Source of the DNA: Testudinibacter aquarius
GTDB lineage: Bacteria > Pseudomonadota > Gammaproteobacteria > Enterobacterales > Pasteurellaceae
Direction of reading: 5' to 3'
DNA length: 64,000 nucleotides
Assembly (NCBI RefSeq): GCF_004342725.1
Contig: NZ_SMCP01000004.1
Span: 62,001 to 126,000 of the forward strand
The translations under genes were made by a program, and so were the position numbers. Of this stretch, positions 29,830-40,246 are shown in pieces (the stretch's first letter is position 1; every line of letters starts with the position of its first letter). The notes under the pieces are model-generated. The model had not been told where the DNA came from. It did no database searches and worked only from the letters and a program-made list of their open reading frames with translations.

Positions 29830-29837
29830 GAAGTTAC

Positions 29838-30623
29838 ATGCTTGATATTCTTCTCCCCGCTTGGATTTGCGGTATGATTCTCTCCTTGCTGAGCGCCCCT
29901 CTCGGTGCTTTTGTCGTTTGGCGCAAAATGTCCTATTTTGGTGACACCTTATCCCACGCTTCACTGTTAGGTGTTGCATTGGGGCTATTACTGGAAGTTA
30001 ATCCATATTTTGCAGTGATCGTGATTGTGTTATTACTCGCCTGTCTGTTGGTCTGGTTGGAGAATTACACCGCGTTTTCTACCGATACCCTGTTGGGCAT
30101 TATTGCCCACAGTTCACTGTCGTTGGGGGTGGTTGCGATTGCGTTGATGGATAATGTGCGGGTTGATCTGATCGCTTACCTGTTCGGCGATATTCTGGCA
30201 TTGAGTTATAGCGATCTCTATTGGGTAATCGGTGGCGCGGTGATTGTGTTATTGCTGTTGATTCGGCTTTGGCGACCACTGCTCGCCACCACTATCAGTG
30301 TTGAATTAGCACAAGTTGAAGGCATCAACACCCGCAAAATCCAGATGATTTTAATGCTAATGACCGCACTTACTATCGCCTTAAGTATGAAATTTGTCGG
30401 TGCACTCATCATCACTTCTTTATTGATCATTCCAGCCGCCACCGCCCGCCGTTTTTCCAAAACTCCGGAACAGATGGTGTTGTTAGGTTACTTCATCAGT
30501 TGCAGTGCCATCACTTTAGGCTTGGGCTTATCCGCACTTTACGATACCCCCGCCGGTCCGTCGATCGTTATCGCCGCTTCCGCATTGTTTATGTTGTCAC
30601 TGTTTAAACGAGAACAACAGTAA
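29838..30623 (+). CDS. znuB: Zinc ABC transporter permease
   Basis: 261 residues with about seven or eight membrane segments. The family start LPAWICGMILSLLSAPLGAFVVWRKMSYFGDTLSHASLLGVALG and the segment MKFVGALIITSLLIIPAATARRFSKTPEQM are diagnostic of ZnuB. It forms the inner-membrane channel with ZnuC. Operon with znuC; order as in H. influenzae. Confidence 0.96.
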   Translation: MLDILLPAWICGMILSLLSAPLGAFVVWRKMSYFGDTLSHASLLGVALGLLLEVNPYFAVIVIVLLLACLLVWLENYTAFSTDTLLGIIAHSSLSLGVVAIALMDNVRVDLIAYLFGDILALSYSDLYWVIGGAVIVLLLLIRLWRPLLATTISVELAQVEGINTRKIQMILMLMTALTIALSMKFVGALIITSLLIIPAATARRFSKTPEQMVLLGYFISCSAITLGLGLSALYDTPAGPSIVIAASALFMLSLFKREQQ

Positions 30624-30630
30624 ATTCACC

Positions 30631-30665
30631 TCAAACAAAAAAGGCAGATCAACAAATGATCTGCC
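30631..30665 (-). terminator. Terminator of prc
   Basis: GGCAGATCA (30643-30651) pairs with TGATCTGCC (30657-30665); read leftward the stem is followed by TTTTTTGTTT. It lies 20 bases beyond the prc stop and may also serve znuCB. Confidence 0.8.
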
Positions 30666-30684
30666 CTAGGGTCTGACACCTGAT

Positions 30685-32721
30685 TTAAGATTTAACTGGC
30701 TCAGCCAGATACTTGACGTAGTCGGCAGCAATTTTCTCTGCTTCGCGGATATAGAAATCCGGCGCTTCATAGTCTTTTGGCAAATCGTCAATATCTTTCA
30801 GCGGTTTTTTGCCTTCTGCTTTAAAACGTTCGTTCAAGTCTTTCAAACGACGTGCTTCGTCTTCGCTGTTCTCTTGCTGCCGCTGTTTCAAATTTAACGA
30901 TAAAAACTTACGATTAGACCACTCTTTTTGAATCAATAAGTTACGTTCTAACGCAATAAATTCACGCTCTTTAGCAATGCGTTCTTGATGCAATCCTGCC
31001 AGATAGTCAATCTCGAACTTTTTACTCGGCATCACGCTATAACTCGCTGCCGGCACTTTGTCCCAAGGCAACGCATTGTCTTCACTGCTTTCACCGCTCT
31101 TTTCGGCGTCGATAATCGCCGGAAAAGTAATATCCGGATCGACACCTTTGATTTGGGTGCTGCCGCCGTTAATCCGATAGAATTTCTGAATCGTGTATTG
31201 AATAAAGCCCAACGGCGATTGATCCATATCATACACAAAATTCAGCGGACGACTTTGCTGCACCGTGCCTTTACCAAACGTTTGCTGCCCTAAAATAATA
31301 GCACGTTGGTAATCCTGCATTGCCGCAGCAAAAATTTCGGAAGCCGAAGCACTGTAGCGATTAATCATCACCAGCAACGGACCTTGATAGACTTGTGTGC
31401 TATCCGGATCCTGATGAATACGAATGCGATTATAAGCATCACGCACCTGCACCACCGGACCATCAGAAATAAACAAGCCGCTCAACGACACAGCTTCGGT
31501 CAACGCACCGCCGCCGTTATCACGCAAATCAATCACCAACGCCTGCACTTTTTTCTGCTCCGCATCAGCCAACAGTTTGCGCACATCGTCGGTCAGACCA
31601 ATATAGAAACTTGGGATCTTAATCACCCCGATATTTTGACCCTCAACCTGATTCATCTCCAGCTTGGCAGCGTTGTCTTCAATCCGCACTTGGTCACGGA
31701 CTAAGCTGATGATTTTGGTTTTACCACCTTTGGCAGGCTCGATTTCCAAACGTACTGTCGTACCTTTTTTCCCTTTAATCTTGTCAACCACATCATCTAA
31801 ACGCCAACCGACTACATCTTCGATCTCACCTTTGGCACCTTGTCCAATTCCGACAATTTTATCGCCTTTCGCCAGTTTTTTACTACGCTCTGCCGGTGCG
31901 CCGGGGACTAAGGATTTAATAATCGTTTCATCATCTTCCGATTGCAATGTTGCACCGATACCTTCCAAAGACAGATTCATGTCTTCGGTAAAACTTTTAG
32001 CATTGCGCGGTGAAAGGTAGCTGGTGTGCGGATCAATTTCTCTGGCAAATGCATTTAAGAACAGTTGTGAAATATCATCGGCACGGGTTTGATTCAAACG
32101 CAGAATTGCCAGATTGTAGCGTTTGGTCAGCTTTTTCTTGATCTCTGCCCATTTAGTGCCTTTCAAACGTTCGGTGATCACATCATTTTTAAAACGCTGT
32201 TGCCAAAGTTTGTCTAATTCAGCAGTGTCCGTCGGCCATGTGGTCATTTTAGAACGATCAATTTCGATTTGATCGTCATTGGTCAAATCCGGCTCTTTAT
32301 CCAACAACGACAGCAGATAGGCATAACGTTCATAGCGACGTTTGGTCATCAATTCATACGCTTTATACGCTAAAGCCAAATCGCCGGAATACAGGCTTTG
32401 CTGCAAACCGTTTGCCGCTTCTGCGCGCAATTGGTCAACGTCACTTTGTAAAAAAGTGTTATGGTTATAGTCTAAAAAATTTAGATAGCGAGTAAACACT
32501 TTTTCTGAGAACGCTTGATCCAGCGCAAATTTGCTGTAATGCGACTGGGTTAAACGTGCGGTCACCCGTTTGGCTGCAGTTGACTGCGTCTCCCCCAATT
32601 GTGGCAATTTGATCTCTTCGTATTTAAGATTTGCTTTGACCGCTTGCACAGATTGCGACATTAATGTTAAGGAAGCCAACAATACAGCCAAGAAACCATA
32701 TTGTAATTTTTTTATCTTCAT
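30685..32721 (-). CDS. prc: Tail-specific carboxy-terminal protease Prc
   Basis: 678 residues from the ATG at 32721 (AGGA upstream). A signal peptide (ending about SVQA, residue 27) places it in the periplasm. A PDZ domain (about 235-320, LEGIGATLQSEDDETIIKSLVPGAPAERS) precedes the S41 protease domain with catalytic Ser in INRYSASASEIFAAA and Lys in FGKGTVQQSRPL, the Ser-Lys dyad. The C-terminal DUF3340 region completes the family. Prc trims lipoproteins and regulates murein hydrolases. proQ lies just upstream, the conserved order. Confidence 0.97.
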   Translation of the reverse strand: MKIKKLQYGFLAVLLASLTLMSQSVQAVKANLKYEEIKLPQLGETQSTAAKRVTARLTQSHYSKFALDQAFSEKVFTRYLNFLDYNHNTFLQSDVDQLRAEAANGLQQSLYSGDLALAYKAYELMTKRRYERYAYLLSLLDKEPDLTNDDQIEIDRSKMTTWPTDTAELDKLWQQRFKNDVITERLKGTKWAEIKKKLTKRYNLAILRLNQTRADDISQLFLNAFAREIDPHTSYLSPRNAKSFTEDMNLSLEGIGATLQSEDDETIIKSLVPGAPAERSKKLAKGDKIVGIGQGAKGEIEDVVGWRLDDVVDKIKGKKGTTVRLEIEPAKGGKTKIISLVRDQVRIEDNAAKLEMNQVEGQNIGVIKIPSFYIGLTDDVRKLLADAEQKKVQALVIDLRDNGGGALTEAVSLSGLFISDGPVVQVRDAYNRIRIHQDPDSTQVYQGPLLVMINRYSASASEIFAAAMQDYQRAIILGQQTFGKGTVQQSRPLNFVYDMDQSPLGFIQYTIQKFYRINGGSTQIKGVDPDITFPAIIDAEKSGESSEDNALPWDKVPAASYSVMPSKKFEIDYLAGLHQERIAKEREFIALERNLLIQKEWSNRKFLSLNLKQRQQENSEDEARRLKDLNERFKAEGKKPLKDIDDLPKDYEAPDFYIREAEKIAADYVKYLAEPVKS

Positions 32722-32837
32722 CCCCAATTCCTAAAATAGACGTCTTTAATAGTTAATATAAGCCTGAAATGAATAAAACATCGTACCTTAATAAGGCACG
32801 ATGTTCTGGTCTTTAGTCGATGCGCAAGATTGCCTGA

Positions 32838-33590
32838 TTATTCAACATTGTAGAGATGTTCAAACGCCACATTCAACATAATACCACTTTGCAATTGCAC
32901 TCTGGCGGAATCTTTCATCACTTCCAACACCGTGGCACGATTGGCTTTTTCAGCCAGTTTCACCTTAACTTGCTGTCCTTTCAGTAAATTTTCAACCTTA
33001 ACCGGTGTCAAATTCACGGCTGGATGCGAAGGATTTTCTCGCTTAACCGCACTTTTCCCTTTCGCTGTACTTTGTGCTTTATGTGCTTTATGTGCTTTCA
33101 GCGGATGTGCTGCTTTGGGGGCGCCAAACGGTTTGCGGCTGGCTTGGTCGTTACGCTGTTTTTCTGCACTCGTTTTTTCTGCATTTTTGGCTTTCAATGC
33201 CGCACGCATTTGCGCTTTGCGCTCCGCTACTTTGGCTTTCGCTTGCTGTAACTGTTCAGCCGCGTGATCAGCATGTTCTTGCTCTAATACGCCACAACTT
33301 TCACCCTGCAAATCGACTCGCGCAGCACCGACTTTACAGCCATGCAGGTAACGCCAGTTTGAGGTATATTGGCGTAGTGCATGGCGTAATTGGGTTTTGC
33401 TGACGGTTTCGTCATGTTCAAGTGCGGTTGCAAGATCTTGAAAAATGCCGATTTTAAGCGGCTTGGCTTCCCCTTCTAAACTGAAGCACAGCGGAAAACG
33501 CTCTGCCAAATACGCAATCACGGCTTTGCTGTTACTCAATTTTTGTGGTTCTGTTTGCTGCTCTTTCTGTTCTGTTTGTTGTTCTGTCAT
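32838..33590 (-). CDS. proQ: RNA chaperone ProQ
   Basis: 250 residues. The N-terminal FinO/ProQ RNA-binding domain (about 15-125) contains AVIAYLAERFPLCFSLEGEAKPLKIGIFQDL and RHALRQYTSNWRYLHGC. A Lys/Ala-rich linker (about 125-195, with tandem KAH units) follows, then a C-terminal Tudor-like domain (GQQVKVKLAEKANRATVLEVMKDSARVQLQSG). ProQ is a global small-RNA binding protein. The KAHKAHKAQ stretch is encoded by a 9-bp tandem repeat near 33070-33100 that could vary in copy number. Upstream of prc, as in enterics. Confidence 0.95.
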   Translation of the reverse strand: MTEQQTEQKEQQTEPQKLSNSKAVIAYLAERFPLCFSLEGEAKPLKIGIFQDLATALEHDETVSKTQLRHALRQYTSNWRYLHGCKVGAARVDLQGESCGVLEQEHADHAAEQLQQAKAKVAERKAQMRAALKAKNAEKTSAEKQRNDQASRKPFGAPKAAHPLKAHKAHKAQSTAKGKSAVKRENPSHPAVNLTPVKVENLLKGQQVKVKLAEKANRATVLEVMKDSARVQLQSGIMLNVAFEHLYNVE

Positions 33591-33626
33591 GAAATCATAC
33601 GTTCCTGAATCGTAATTTCTGAAACC

Positions 33627-33664
33627 TAGGGTCTATTGATGCTTGTTTATAGTTGAGCTATAGA
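33627..33664. mobile_element. Degenerate left end of the MITE-like element
   Basis: 38 bases beginning TAGGGTCTATTGAT and ending GAGCTATAGA match the left 39 bases of the element at 24958 with about four substitutions and one gap. The remainder of the element and a right end are not recognisable in the proQ/letA gap (33591-33807). Confidence 0.6.
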
Positions 33665-33807
33665 GCCTAGTATCAAAGCAAAAGCGGACACTTATGCCCA
33701 CAAGAAATCAAAATAATAGACGCATAGTCTAGCTTAATTTTTGACTGCTTGACAACAGAAACCGCACTTTTATCCGATGTTCTTCTTGGCTAAGCTGCTG
33801 ATTAAGG

Positions 33808-35199
33808 TTGTCAGCGCAGTTTTCCGGATATTTTCGCGCTATAGTCAGCCATTCAACTTTATATTATACTGGCGCAGTTTTGTTTAACACATTTTCTGCG
33901 TATCGTTTTTTACAGGAAAGGCTGATTATTAAAATCTTATCGCGAGTTTCAAACACCCATCTACTACGTTGTGACGAATGCGATGCGCTGGTCAATGTTC
34001 CACGCTTGCACTCACGGCAGGTTGCCTGCTGCCCGCAATGTAACGCCGAACTACGCTCCGGCAGCCGTTGGAGTCTGAAACGTTGTGCGATTATTGCGAT
34101 TTCAATCCTGATTTTAATGCCGTTTGCTTTCACTTTTCCTTTGCTCAGTATTGATTTGCTTGGGGTACCGGTGCACGCCTCAGTCTGGGGGGGTGCTTGG
34201 AAAATTGCCACCAACAATGATGTTTACACGGGGTTTATGGTGCTGTTGTGTGCCATCATTATGCCGTTATGTTTCGCCACACTGGTGCTGTTTTTATGGA
34301 TTGCCAAGCATTTCAACCACCGTCCGCGCAACCTCTTATTAATGCTGGGTTATATCAAACCTTGGGTGATGTTGGATGTCTATCTGGTCAGTCTCGGCGT
34401 TGCCGCATTTAAAGTGCGTGAATATGCTACTTTAACTATCGATATCTATTTTTTGGCGTTTGTGTTTACCGCACTTTTAACCACGCTGCTGTTTATCAAA
34501 ATCAATCCGTTGGCGCTTTGGAATGAATTTTATCCGCAGTTTGCTTATCCTACAGCAAATACACATAACAAAAACAATGAATTATGCCACTGCCATGCCT
34601 GCAATTACACCTTTGCCGCACAACAACGCACCCTTGACAGTCAGGGACGCCACTATTGCCCACGCTGCGAATCCTTATTAGATATTAATGACAACACTAA
34701 ACTGCAACGTACTTGGGCAGCATTGATCGCGGGGATCATTATGCTGATTCCCGCCAACTTGCTGCCGATTTCATATATCTATTTAAACGGTGTCGCCAGC
34801 GGAGACACTCTGATTTCTGGTGTGATTTCTTTTATCGGTATGGGCAGCTATTTTGTCGCCTTTGTGGTTTTCGTCGCCAGTATTTTCGTGCCGCTAAGCA
34901 AAATCATCGCCATGATTTACCTGTTGATCAGTGTACACCGCCAAAAAGCCGGTAATATCGAGAGAAAAATGAAGCTGTTGCATCTGGTGCATTTTGTCGG
35001 ACGCTGGTCCATGCTGGACTTATTCGTACTCTCGTTGATGATGTCGTTGGTGACGCGTGGACAGATTATTACCTTTTCCGTCGGGCCGGCTGCCTTTTAT
35101 TTTGGTGCCGCCGTCTTTTTGACCATGATTGCCGCCGAGCAATTTGATAGCCGTTTACTTTGGAAACTCTATGACAAAAAACCAAACTCCCCCACATAA
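33808..35199 (+). CDS. letA: LetA/YebS-type PqiA-domain membrane protein
   Basis: 463 residues in the longest frame (TTG at 33808). Two PqiA domains, each with a zinc ribbon (CDECD...CPQC and CHACN...CPRC) followed by about four membrane helices. LetA works with LetB, encoded downstream, in moving lipids between inner and outer membrane. The start is doubtful: the family resemblance begins near residue 53, and the only good ribosome site (AGGAAAGG, 33914-33921) precedes ATT codons at 33925 and 33928, so translation may begin at a rare ATT. Overlaps letB by 29 bases. Confidence 0.87.
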   Translation: MSAQFSGYFRAIVSHSTLYYTGAVLFNTFSAYRFLQERLIIKILSRVSNTHLLRCDECDALVNVPRLHSRQVACCPQCNAELRSGSRWSLKRCAIIAISILILMPFAFTFPLLSIDLLGVPVHASVWGGAWKIATNNDVYTGFMVLLCAIIMPLCFATLVLFLWIAKHFNHRPRNLLLMLGYIKPWVMLDVYLVSLGVAAFKVREYATLTIDIYFLAFVFTALLTTLLFIKINPLALWNEFYPQFAYPTANTHNKNNELCHCHACNYTFAAQQRTLDSQGRHYCPRCESLLDINDNTKLQRTWAALIAGIIMLIPANLLPISYIYLNGVASGDTLISGVISFIGMGSYFVAFVVFVASIFVPLSKIIAMIYLLISVHRQKAGNIERKMKLLHLVHFVGRWSMLDLFVLSLMMSLVTRGQIITFSVGPAAFYFGAAVFLTMIAAEQFDSRLLWKLYDKKPNSPT

Positions 35200-37849
35200 T
35201 CCAGCGCCGCAGGCTGCGTCAACACCAAAAGTGCAAAACGCAACGGTGCGGCGCTTAAAAAGCATTTCGCCGTTTTGGCTGTTGCCGATTGTCGCGCTGA
35301 TTATCGGATTGGCACTATTTGCACGTATTTTAGACGAACAAGGCGAAAGCATTACCATTTATTTCTCCAATGGTGCCGGCATTACTGCCGACAAAACCCC
35401 GATTCGCTATCAGGGCTTACAGATCGGCGTGGTCAAAAAAGTCAAATTCACCGAAGATCTGAAACGCATTATGGTAACTGCCAGTATCAATCCGGAAGCC
35501 AAAACCGTATTACGCGAACACACCAAATTCTGGTTGGTGCGTCCGAGTGCCTCCCTCGCCGGTATTTCCGGCTTAGATGCGTTGGTTTCCGGAAACTATA
35601 TCACGCTAGCGCCCGGCGGTGGCGATAGTGCCGATGAATTTATTGCCGAGTCCGAAGGCCCGATGGCTCAGATGGACGAAGGCGATATTTTAATTCACCT
35701 GTTAGCCGACAATCTAGGCTCAATTTCTGCCGGAGCTTCCGTTAATTACCGCAAAATTCCGGTCGGCAGTATCTCTGATTACCGTTTTTTAGAAGATCAG
35801 AAAAAAGTTCAAATCGATGTAGTGATCAACAAATCCTACAGTCATTTAGTTAAAAAAGATTCTCGCTTCTGGAACAGCAGCGGCTTACAAACCGACATCA
35901 GCTTAAGTGGGATTTCGGTTGATATGGACAGTATCACCTCGTTGGTAATCGGCGGGGTTTCGTTTGATTCACCTGAGGACAGCCCAATTGCGGTCAACGG
36001 CGAAAGCTATACCCTGTACCAAGATGAAAAATCCGCCCAACGCGGTATTGAGGTTGAGATTACCCTACCGAATATTCGAGGCTTAAAAATTAACAATACA
36101 CCGCTTTACTATCAAAACTTTAAAATCGGTACCCTTGCCGCCCTCGATGCTCAAGCTGAAAACAGAGACAACAACAGCGTGCGCGGCAAACTGCTGGTTG
36201 ATGAAAATATGCGTAATCTGCTACGCAGCGACAGTCAAATCGTCATAAACGAAAACAGTTTGAATGCCGATAATTTGAATAATCTGGAAAAATTACTTGC
36301 CGGACCTTATTTCACGTTGATCGCCGGCAGCGATGCAAACAGCACACCTAAAACGGATTTTGCTGTACTGACCCAGTCGGAATTGCTACTCAGCTTACCC
36401 AAAACCCTGATCATCAAACTGACTGCGCCGGAAACCTACAATGTGAATGTCGGACAAGGGGTTTTGTATAACGGTATTCGGATTGGCGAAATTGCCCAAC
36501 GCAAGGTATCAATTGAAGGGGTTGAATTTAAGATTGCCATCGCTAAAGAGTATCGTGATCTGATCTATGCCGACACCAAATTTATCGCTGCATCCAATTT
36601 AAATGTTAATATCGGCGTCGACGGCATTCAATTTGAAGCTGCAGCACCCGAGAAATGGCTGCAAGGTGGTATTCGAATTCTGGCAAATAAGCACGGCAAA
36701 GGCGAAGCGCTGACGCAATATCCACTGTATAAAGATCTCAGCAGTGCTGAAGCCGGGATCACCGGTGACAACCTACAACCGTCCATCACCTTGCATTCTG
36801 CGGTGTTGCCCGGTATCGAAAGCGGTTCGCTCGTGCTGTATAAACAGTTTCCGGTCGGGCAGATTATTGCGGTACAGCCTACCGATAAAGACTTTAAAAT
36901 TGATGTGTTTATCAACAGTCAATATCGTAATTTGTTGACTGATCGCAGCAAATTCTGGAGTGAAAGTGCAGCGCAGGTGGATATCAGTCCGAAAGGGGTA
37001 AATATTCAAGCCGCACCGATTATGCGAACCCTGAAAGGTGCCATCAGCTTTGAAAACTTTGGTGCTGCCGACAAAAATACCCGACTGTACAGCAATGAGA
37101 CCGCCGCCCGCTCTGTCGGCAATGAAATCATTCTGACCTCAAGTGATGCGAAGGATTTAAGCCGCGGCATGCCGATTCGCTATATGGGAATTACCATTGG
37201 CGAGGTGGTTTCGATTGAAATCGATAAAAGTCAACAACGTATTGTCAGTAAAGCGTTGATTCAACCGAATTATTATGCCTTAATCAGTAAAAAAGGCAGC
37301 CGTTTTCAACTGATTTCGCCACAAATTTCTGCCGGTGCCATCGCCAACCTCGACAGTTTGCTTCAACCTTATATTAATGTTGAAGTCGGCGGCGGTGAAA
37401 TAAGCAAAACTTTCCGCTTAAACAAAGAAATCAGTAATGCCAGCAAATTTGCCAACGGCATTCCGCTGATTTTGGAAACTTCAAGTGCATTTAACTTGAC
37501 GGAAGGTTCGCCGGTGCAATATCGTGGCATTGAAGTCGGACTGGTACAAAAAATGACGTTGGACGAACTAGGCGATCGAGTATTGGTCGATATTATTATC
37601 GGCAATAAATACAAACACTTGGTACGCCAAAACTCCGAATTTTGGATCACCTCCGGCTACAGTTTCGGCTTCGGTTTACAGGGCTTTGCCTTTGAAACCG
37701 GCAGTGTGCAGCAATTCCTAAAAGGCGGTATTTCGTTTGGCACACCGTCCGGACAAGTGGTGCAGCCAGCCGCCAAAGCCAAACAGCGCTTCTTGTTGCA
37801 ACAAAAGTTACCGGAAGATTCGAAATTCTGGAATCAAGGGGCTTATTAA
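35171..37849 (+). CDS. letB: LetB/YebT intermembrane lipid transport MCE protein
   Basis: 892 residues from the ATG at 35171 inside the letA 3' end (overlap 29 bases); a frame opening at 35129 adds 14 doubtful residues. One N-terminal membrane helix (about 36-55) is followed by seven MCE domains, each recognisable by a core such as TPIRYQGLQIGVVKKVKF, ASVNYRKIPVGSISDYRF, GVLYNGIRIGEIAQRKV and GMPIRYMGITIGEVVSIEI. Seven domains match E. coli LetB, which stacks into a hollow tunnel across the periplasm. I saw no uptake signal in its 2.7 kb. Confidence 0.95.
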   Translation: MTKNQTPPHNPAPQAASTPKVQNATVRRLKSISPFWLLPIVALIIGLALFARILDEQGESITIYFSNGAGITADKTPIRYQGLQIGVVKKVKFTEDLKRIMVTASINPEAKTVLREHTKFWLVRPSASLAGISGLDALVSGNYITLAPGGGDSADEFIAESEGPMAQMDEGDILIHLLADNLGSISAGASVNYRKIPVGSISDYRFLEDQKKVQIDVVINKSYSHLVKKDSRFWNSSGLQTDISLSGISVDMDSITSLVIGGVSFDSPEDSPIAVNGESYTLYQDEKSAQRGIEVEITLPNIRGLKINNTPLYYQNFKIGTLAALDAQAENRDNNSVRGKLLVDENMRNLLRSDSQIVINENSLNADNLNNLEKLLAGPYFTLIAGSDANSTPKTDFAVLTQSELLLSLPKTLIIKLTAPETYNVNVGQGVLYNGIRIGEIAQRKVSIEGVEFKIAIAKEYRDLIYADTKFIAASNLNVNIGVDGIQFEAAAPEKWLQGGIRILANKHGKGEALTQYPLYKDLSSAEAGITGDNLQPSITLHSAVLPGIESGSLVLYKQFPVGQIIAVQPTDKDFKIDVFINSQYRNLLTDRSKFWSESAAQVDISPKGVNIQAAPIMRTLKGAISFENFGAADKNTRLYSNETAARSVGNEIILTSSDAKDLSRGMPIRYMGITIGEVVSIEIDKSQQRIVSKALIQPNYYALISKKGSRFQLISPQISAGAIANLDSLLQPYINVEVGGGEISKTFRLNKEISNASKFANGIPLILETSSAFNLTEGSPVQYRGIEVGLVQKMTLDELGDRVLVDIIIGNKYKHLVRQNSEFWITSGYSFGFGLQGFAFETGSVQQFLKGGISFGTPSGQVVQPAAKAKQRFLLQQKLPEDSKFWNQGAY

Positions 37850-37864
37850 AGTATTAAAACCTGA

Positions 37865-37887
37865 GGTACTAACATTAGGTTAGTACC
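37865..37887 (+). terminator. Hairpin just after letB
   Basis: GGTACTAAC (37865-37873) pairs with GTTAGTACC (37879-37887) 15 bases after the stop; no T-run follows, so it may protect mRNA rather than terminate. Confidence 0.4.
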
Positions 37888-37921
37888 GATGCTTATTGAC
37901 AAAGATATTTGATGAGGCAAG

Positions 37922-37970
37922 GTAGCAACTGTGTTTCCTGTTTTTTTGGAAACACAGTTGCTACTTTTAC
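37922..37970. terminator. Strong terminator between letB and pepT
   Basis: A 17-bp perfect stem (GTAGCAACTGTGTTTCC / GGAAACACAGTTGCTAC) with a T-rich loop, followed by TTTTAC. It is placed to stop both converging units. Confidence 0.85.
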
Positions 37971-38004
37971 AATATTAATCGTGTATTTTAACCTTAGACT
38001 GCGG

Positions 38005-39267
38005 CTAGACCGCCAACACTGCAATTTTAACAATCACATCAACCGCACTTTGCATGCCTTGCACGCTTGCCAGCTCGTATTTGCTGTGGAAGTTGTAACC
38101 GCCCGTGAATATATTCGGGCAAGCGATACCCATCACGGCCAGCTTGGCGCCATCCGTTCCGCCACGAATCGGTTTCAACAACGGCGTAATACCGCACTCT
38201 TGCATCGCCATTTTTGCCAATTCAAGCGACTGCGGAACCTTGCGGATGACCTCATACATATTTTGGTAACTGTCGCTGATCTCAACATGAAAACGCTGCT
38301 GTAAGTCGTATTTAGTCATGAATTGATCTGCCCATTGCTGAAATTGTTGTTTACGCAATTTAAATTGTGCAGCATCAAATTCTCGAATCAAATAGTGCAT
38401 CCGCACTTGTTCAATATCGCCTTCGATTTTATCCAGATGAAAAAAACCTTGCCGCTCCGCTGTTTTTTCCGGCACTTCATTTTTCGGTAAGTATTGATGA
38501 AAATCACAAGCCAACGCCAAAGCGTTAACCATTTTGTCTTTAGCATCACCGGGATGTGCCGAATGCCCTTGAATCACAATGTCCACTCCGGCGGCATTAA
38601 AATTCTCAATTTGCAACTCCCCCGCTTCGCCGCCATCAATCGTGTATGCCCAATCACAAATAAAATCGGCTATTGGGAAAAAATCCATCCCCAAGCCAAT
38701 CTCCTCATCCGGCGTAAATGCCACCCGAATATTGGCGTGTGGTACCTTGCTCTCGATCAACTGCTCAAGTGCGGTCATAATTTCAGCAATGCCGGCTTTA
38801 TTATCTGCCCCCAATAAGGTATTGCCGTCGGTAACAATCAGAGAATCGCCAACCAATTGTTGCAAAAAAGGGTAATCAACCGGGCTGATATAATCATCGC
38901 CTTTACCTAAAGCAATATCACCGCCACGATACTCTTGAATCAATTCCGCTTTAACATGCTTGCCGCTCATCTGTGGCGATGTATCTAGATGCGAAATAAA
39001 ACCGATCGTTTTTTTACTGCCGCAATTTGACGGCAAAAGTGCGGTCACCACACAGTGACGACTGAGCTTCACCTCACTTAATCCTAGCTGCTCCAACTCC
39101 TCCACCAAGTGCTCCGCCAACCGCAGTTGCCCGATTGAACTGGGTGATTTTTGGGCATCTGGTTTAGACTGGGTATCAAACGCAATATAGCTGAAAAAAC
39201 GGTTTAGCAATTGTTGACGTTGTTTTTCCCGATGCTGTAATGCCTCGTGTTGTAATAAATGTGTCAT
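38005..39267 (-). CDS. pepT: Peptidase T (tripeptide aminopeptidase)
   Basis: 420 residues from the ATG at 39267 (GAGGAAATT upstream); the frame continues to 39354 but those residues lack family likeness. An M20 metallopeptidase that removes the N-terminal residue of tripeptides in the cytoplasm. Motifs: FISHLDTSPQ (metal His and Asp), LLGADNKAGIAEIM, FTPDEEIGLGMDFF, TIDGGEAGELQIENFNAA and IRGGTDGAKL, CPNIFTGGYNFHSKYE. A monocistronic unit. Possible FNR-type control as in enterics is not evident in its leader. Confidence 0.96.
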   Translation of the reverse strand: MTHLLQHEALQHREKQRQQLLNRFFSYIAFDTQSKPDAQKSPSSIGQLRLAEHLVEELEQLGLSEVKLSRHCVVTALLPSNCGSKKTIGFISHLDTSPQMSGKHVKAELIQEYRGGDIALGKGDDYISPVDYPFLQQLVGDSLIVTDGNTLLGADNKAGIAEIMTALEQLIESKVPHANIRVAFTPDEEIGLGMDFFPIADFICDWAYTIDGGEAGELQIENFNAAGVDIVIQGHSAHPGDAKDKMVNALALACDFHQYLPKNEVPEKTAERQGFFHLDKIEGDIEQVRMHYLIREFDAAQFKLRKQQFQQWADQFMTKYDLQQRFHVEISDSYQNMYEVIRKVPQSLELAKMAMQECGITPLLKPIRGGTDGAKLAVMGIACPNIFTGGYNFHSKYELASVQGMQSAVDVIVKIAVLAV

Positions 39268-39351
39268 AATTTCCCTCAGACCTGATAAATTATGCTTTCT
39301 GCTTGTCTTGCCATTGTATGTTCCTTTCATCGACGACATTATGATCGATAA

Positions 39352-40137
<786 letters not shown>

Positions 40138-40246
40138 TCAGTAACAATTATTTATCATAAAGCCAACAGGATAAGAATATATATCTTATCCTGTAGTTGT
40201 AATCTCTTTTATATCTCATTCAATATATTTATATTACAAAATTATT

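Noticed and set aside
30667-30676. TAGGGTCTGA as a third MITE end
   Set aside because: Only about ten bases match and the likeness stops at once; too short to call.
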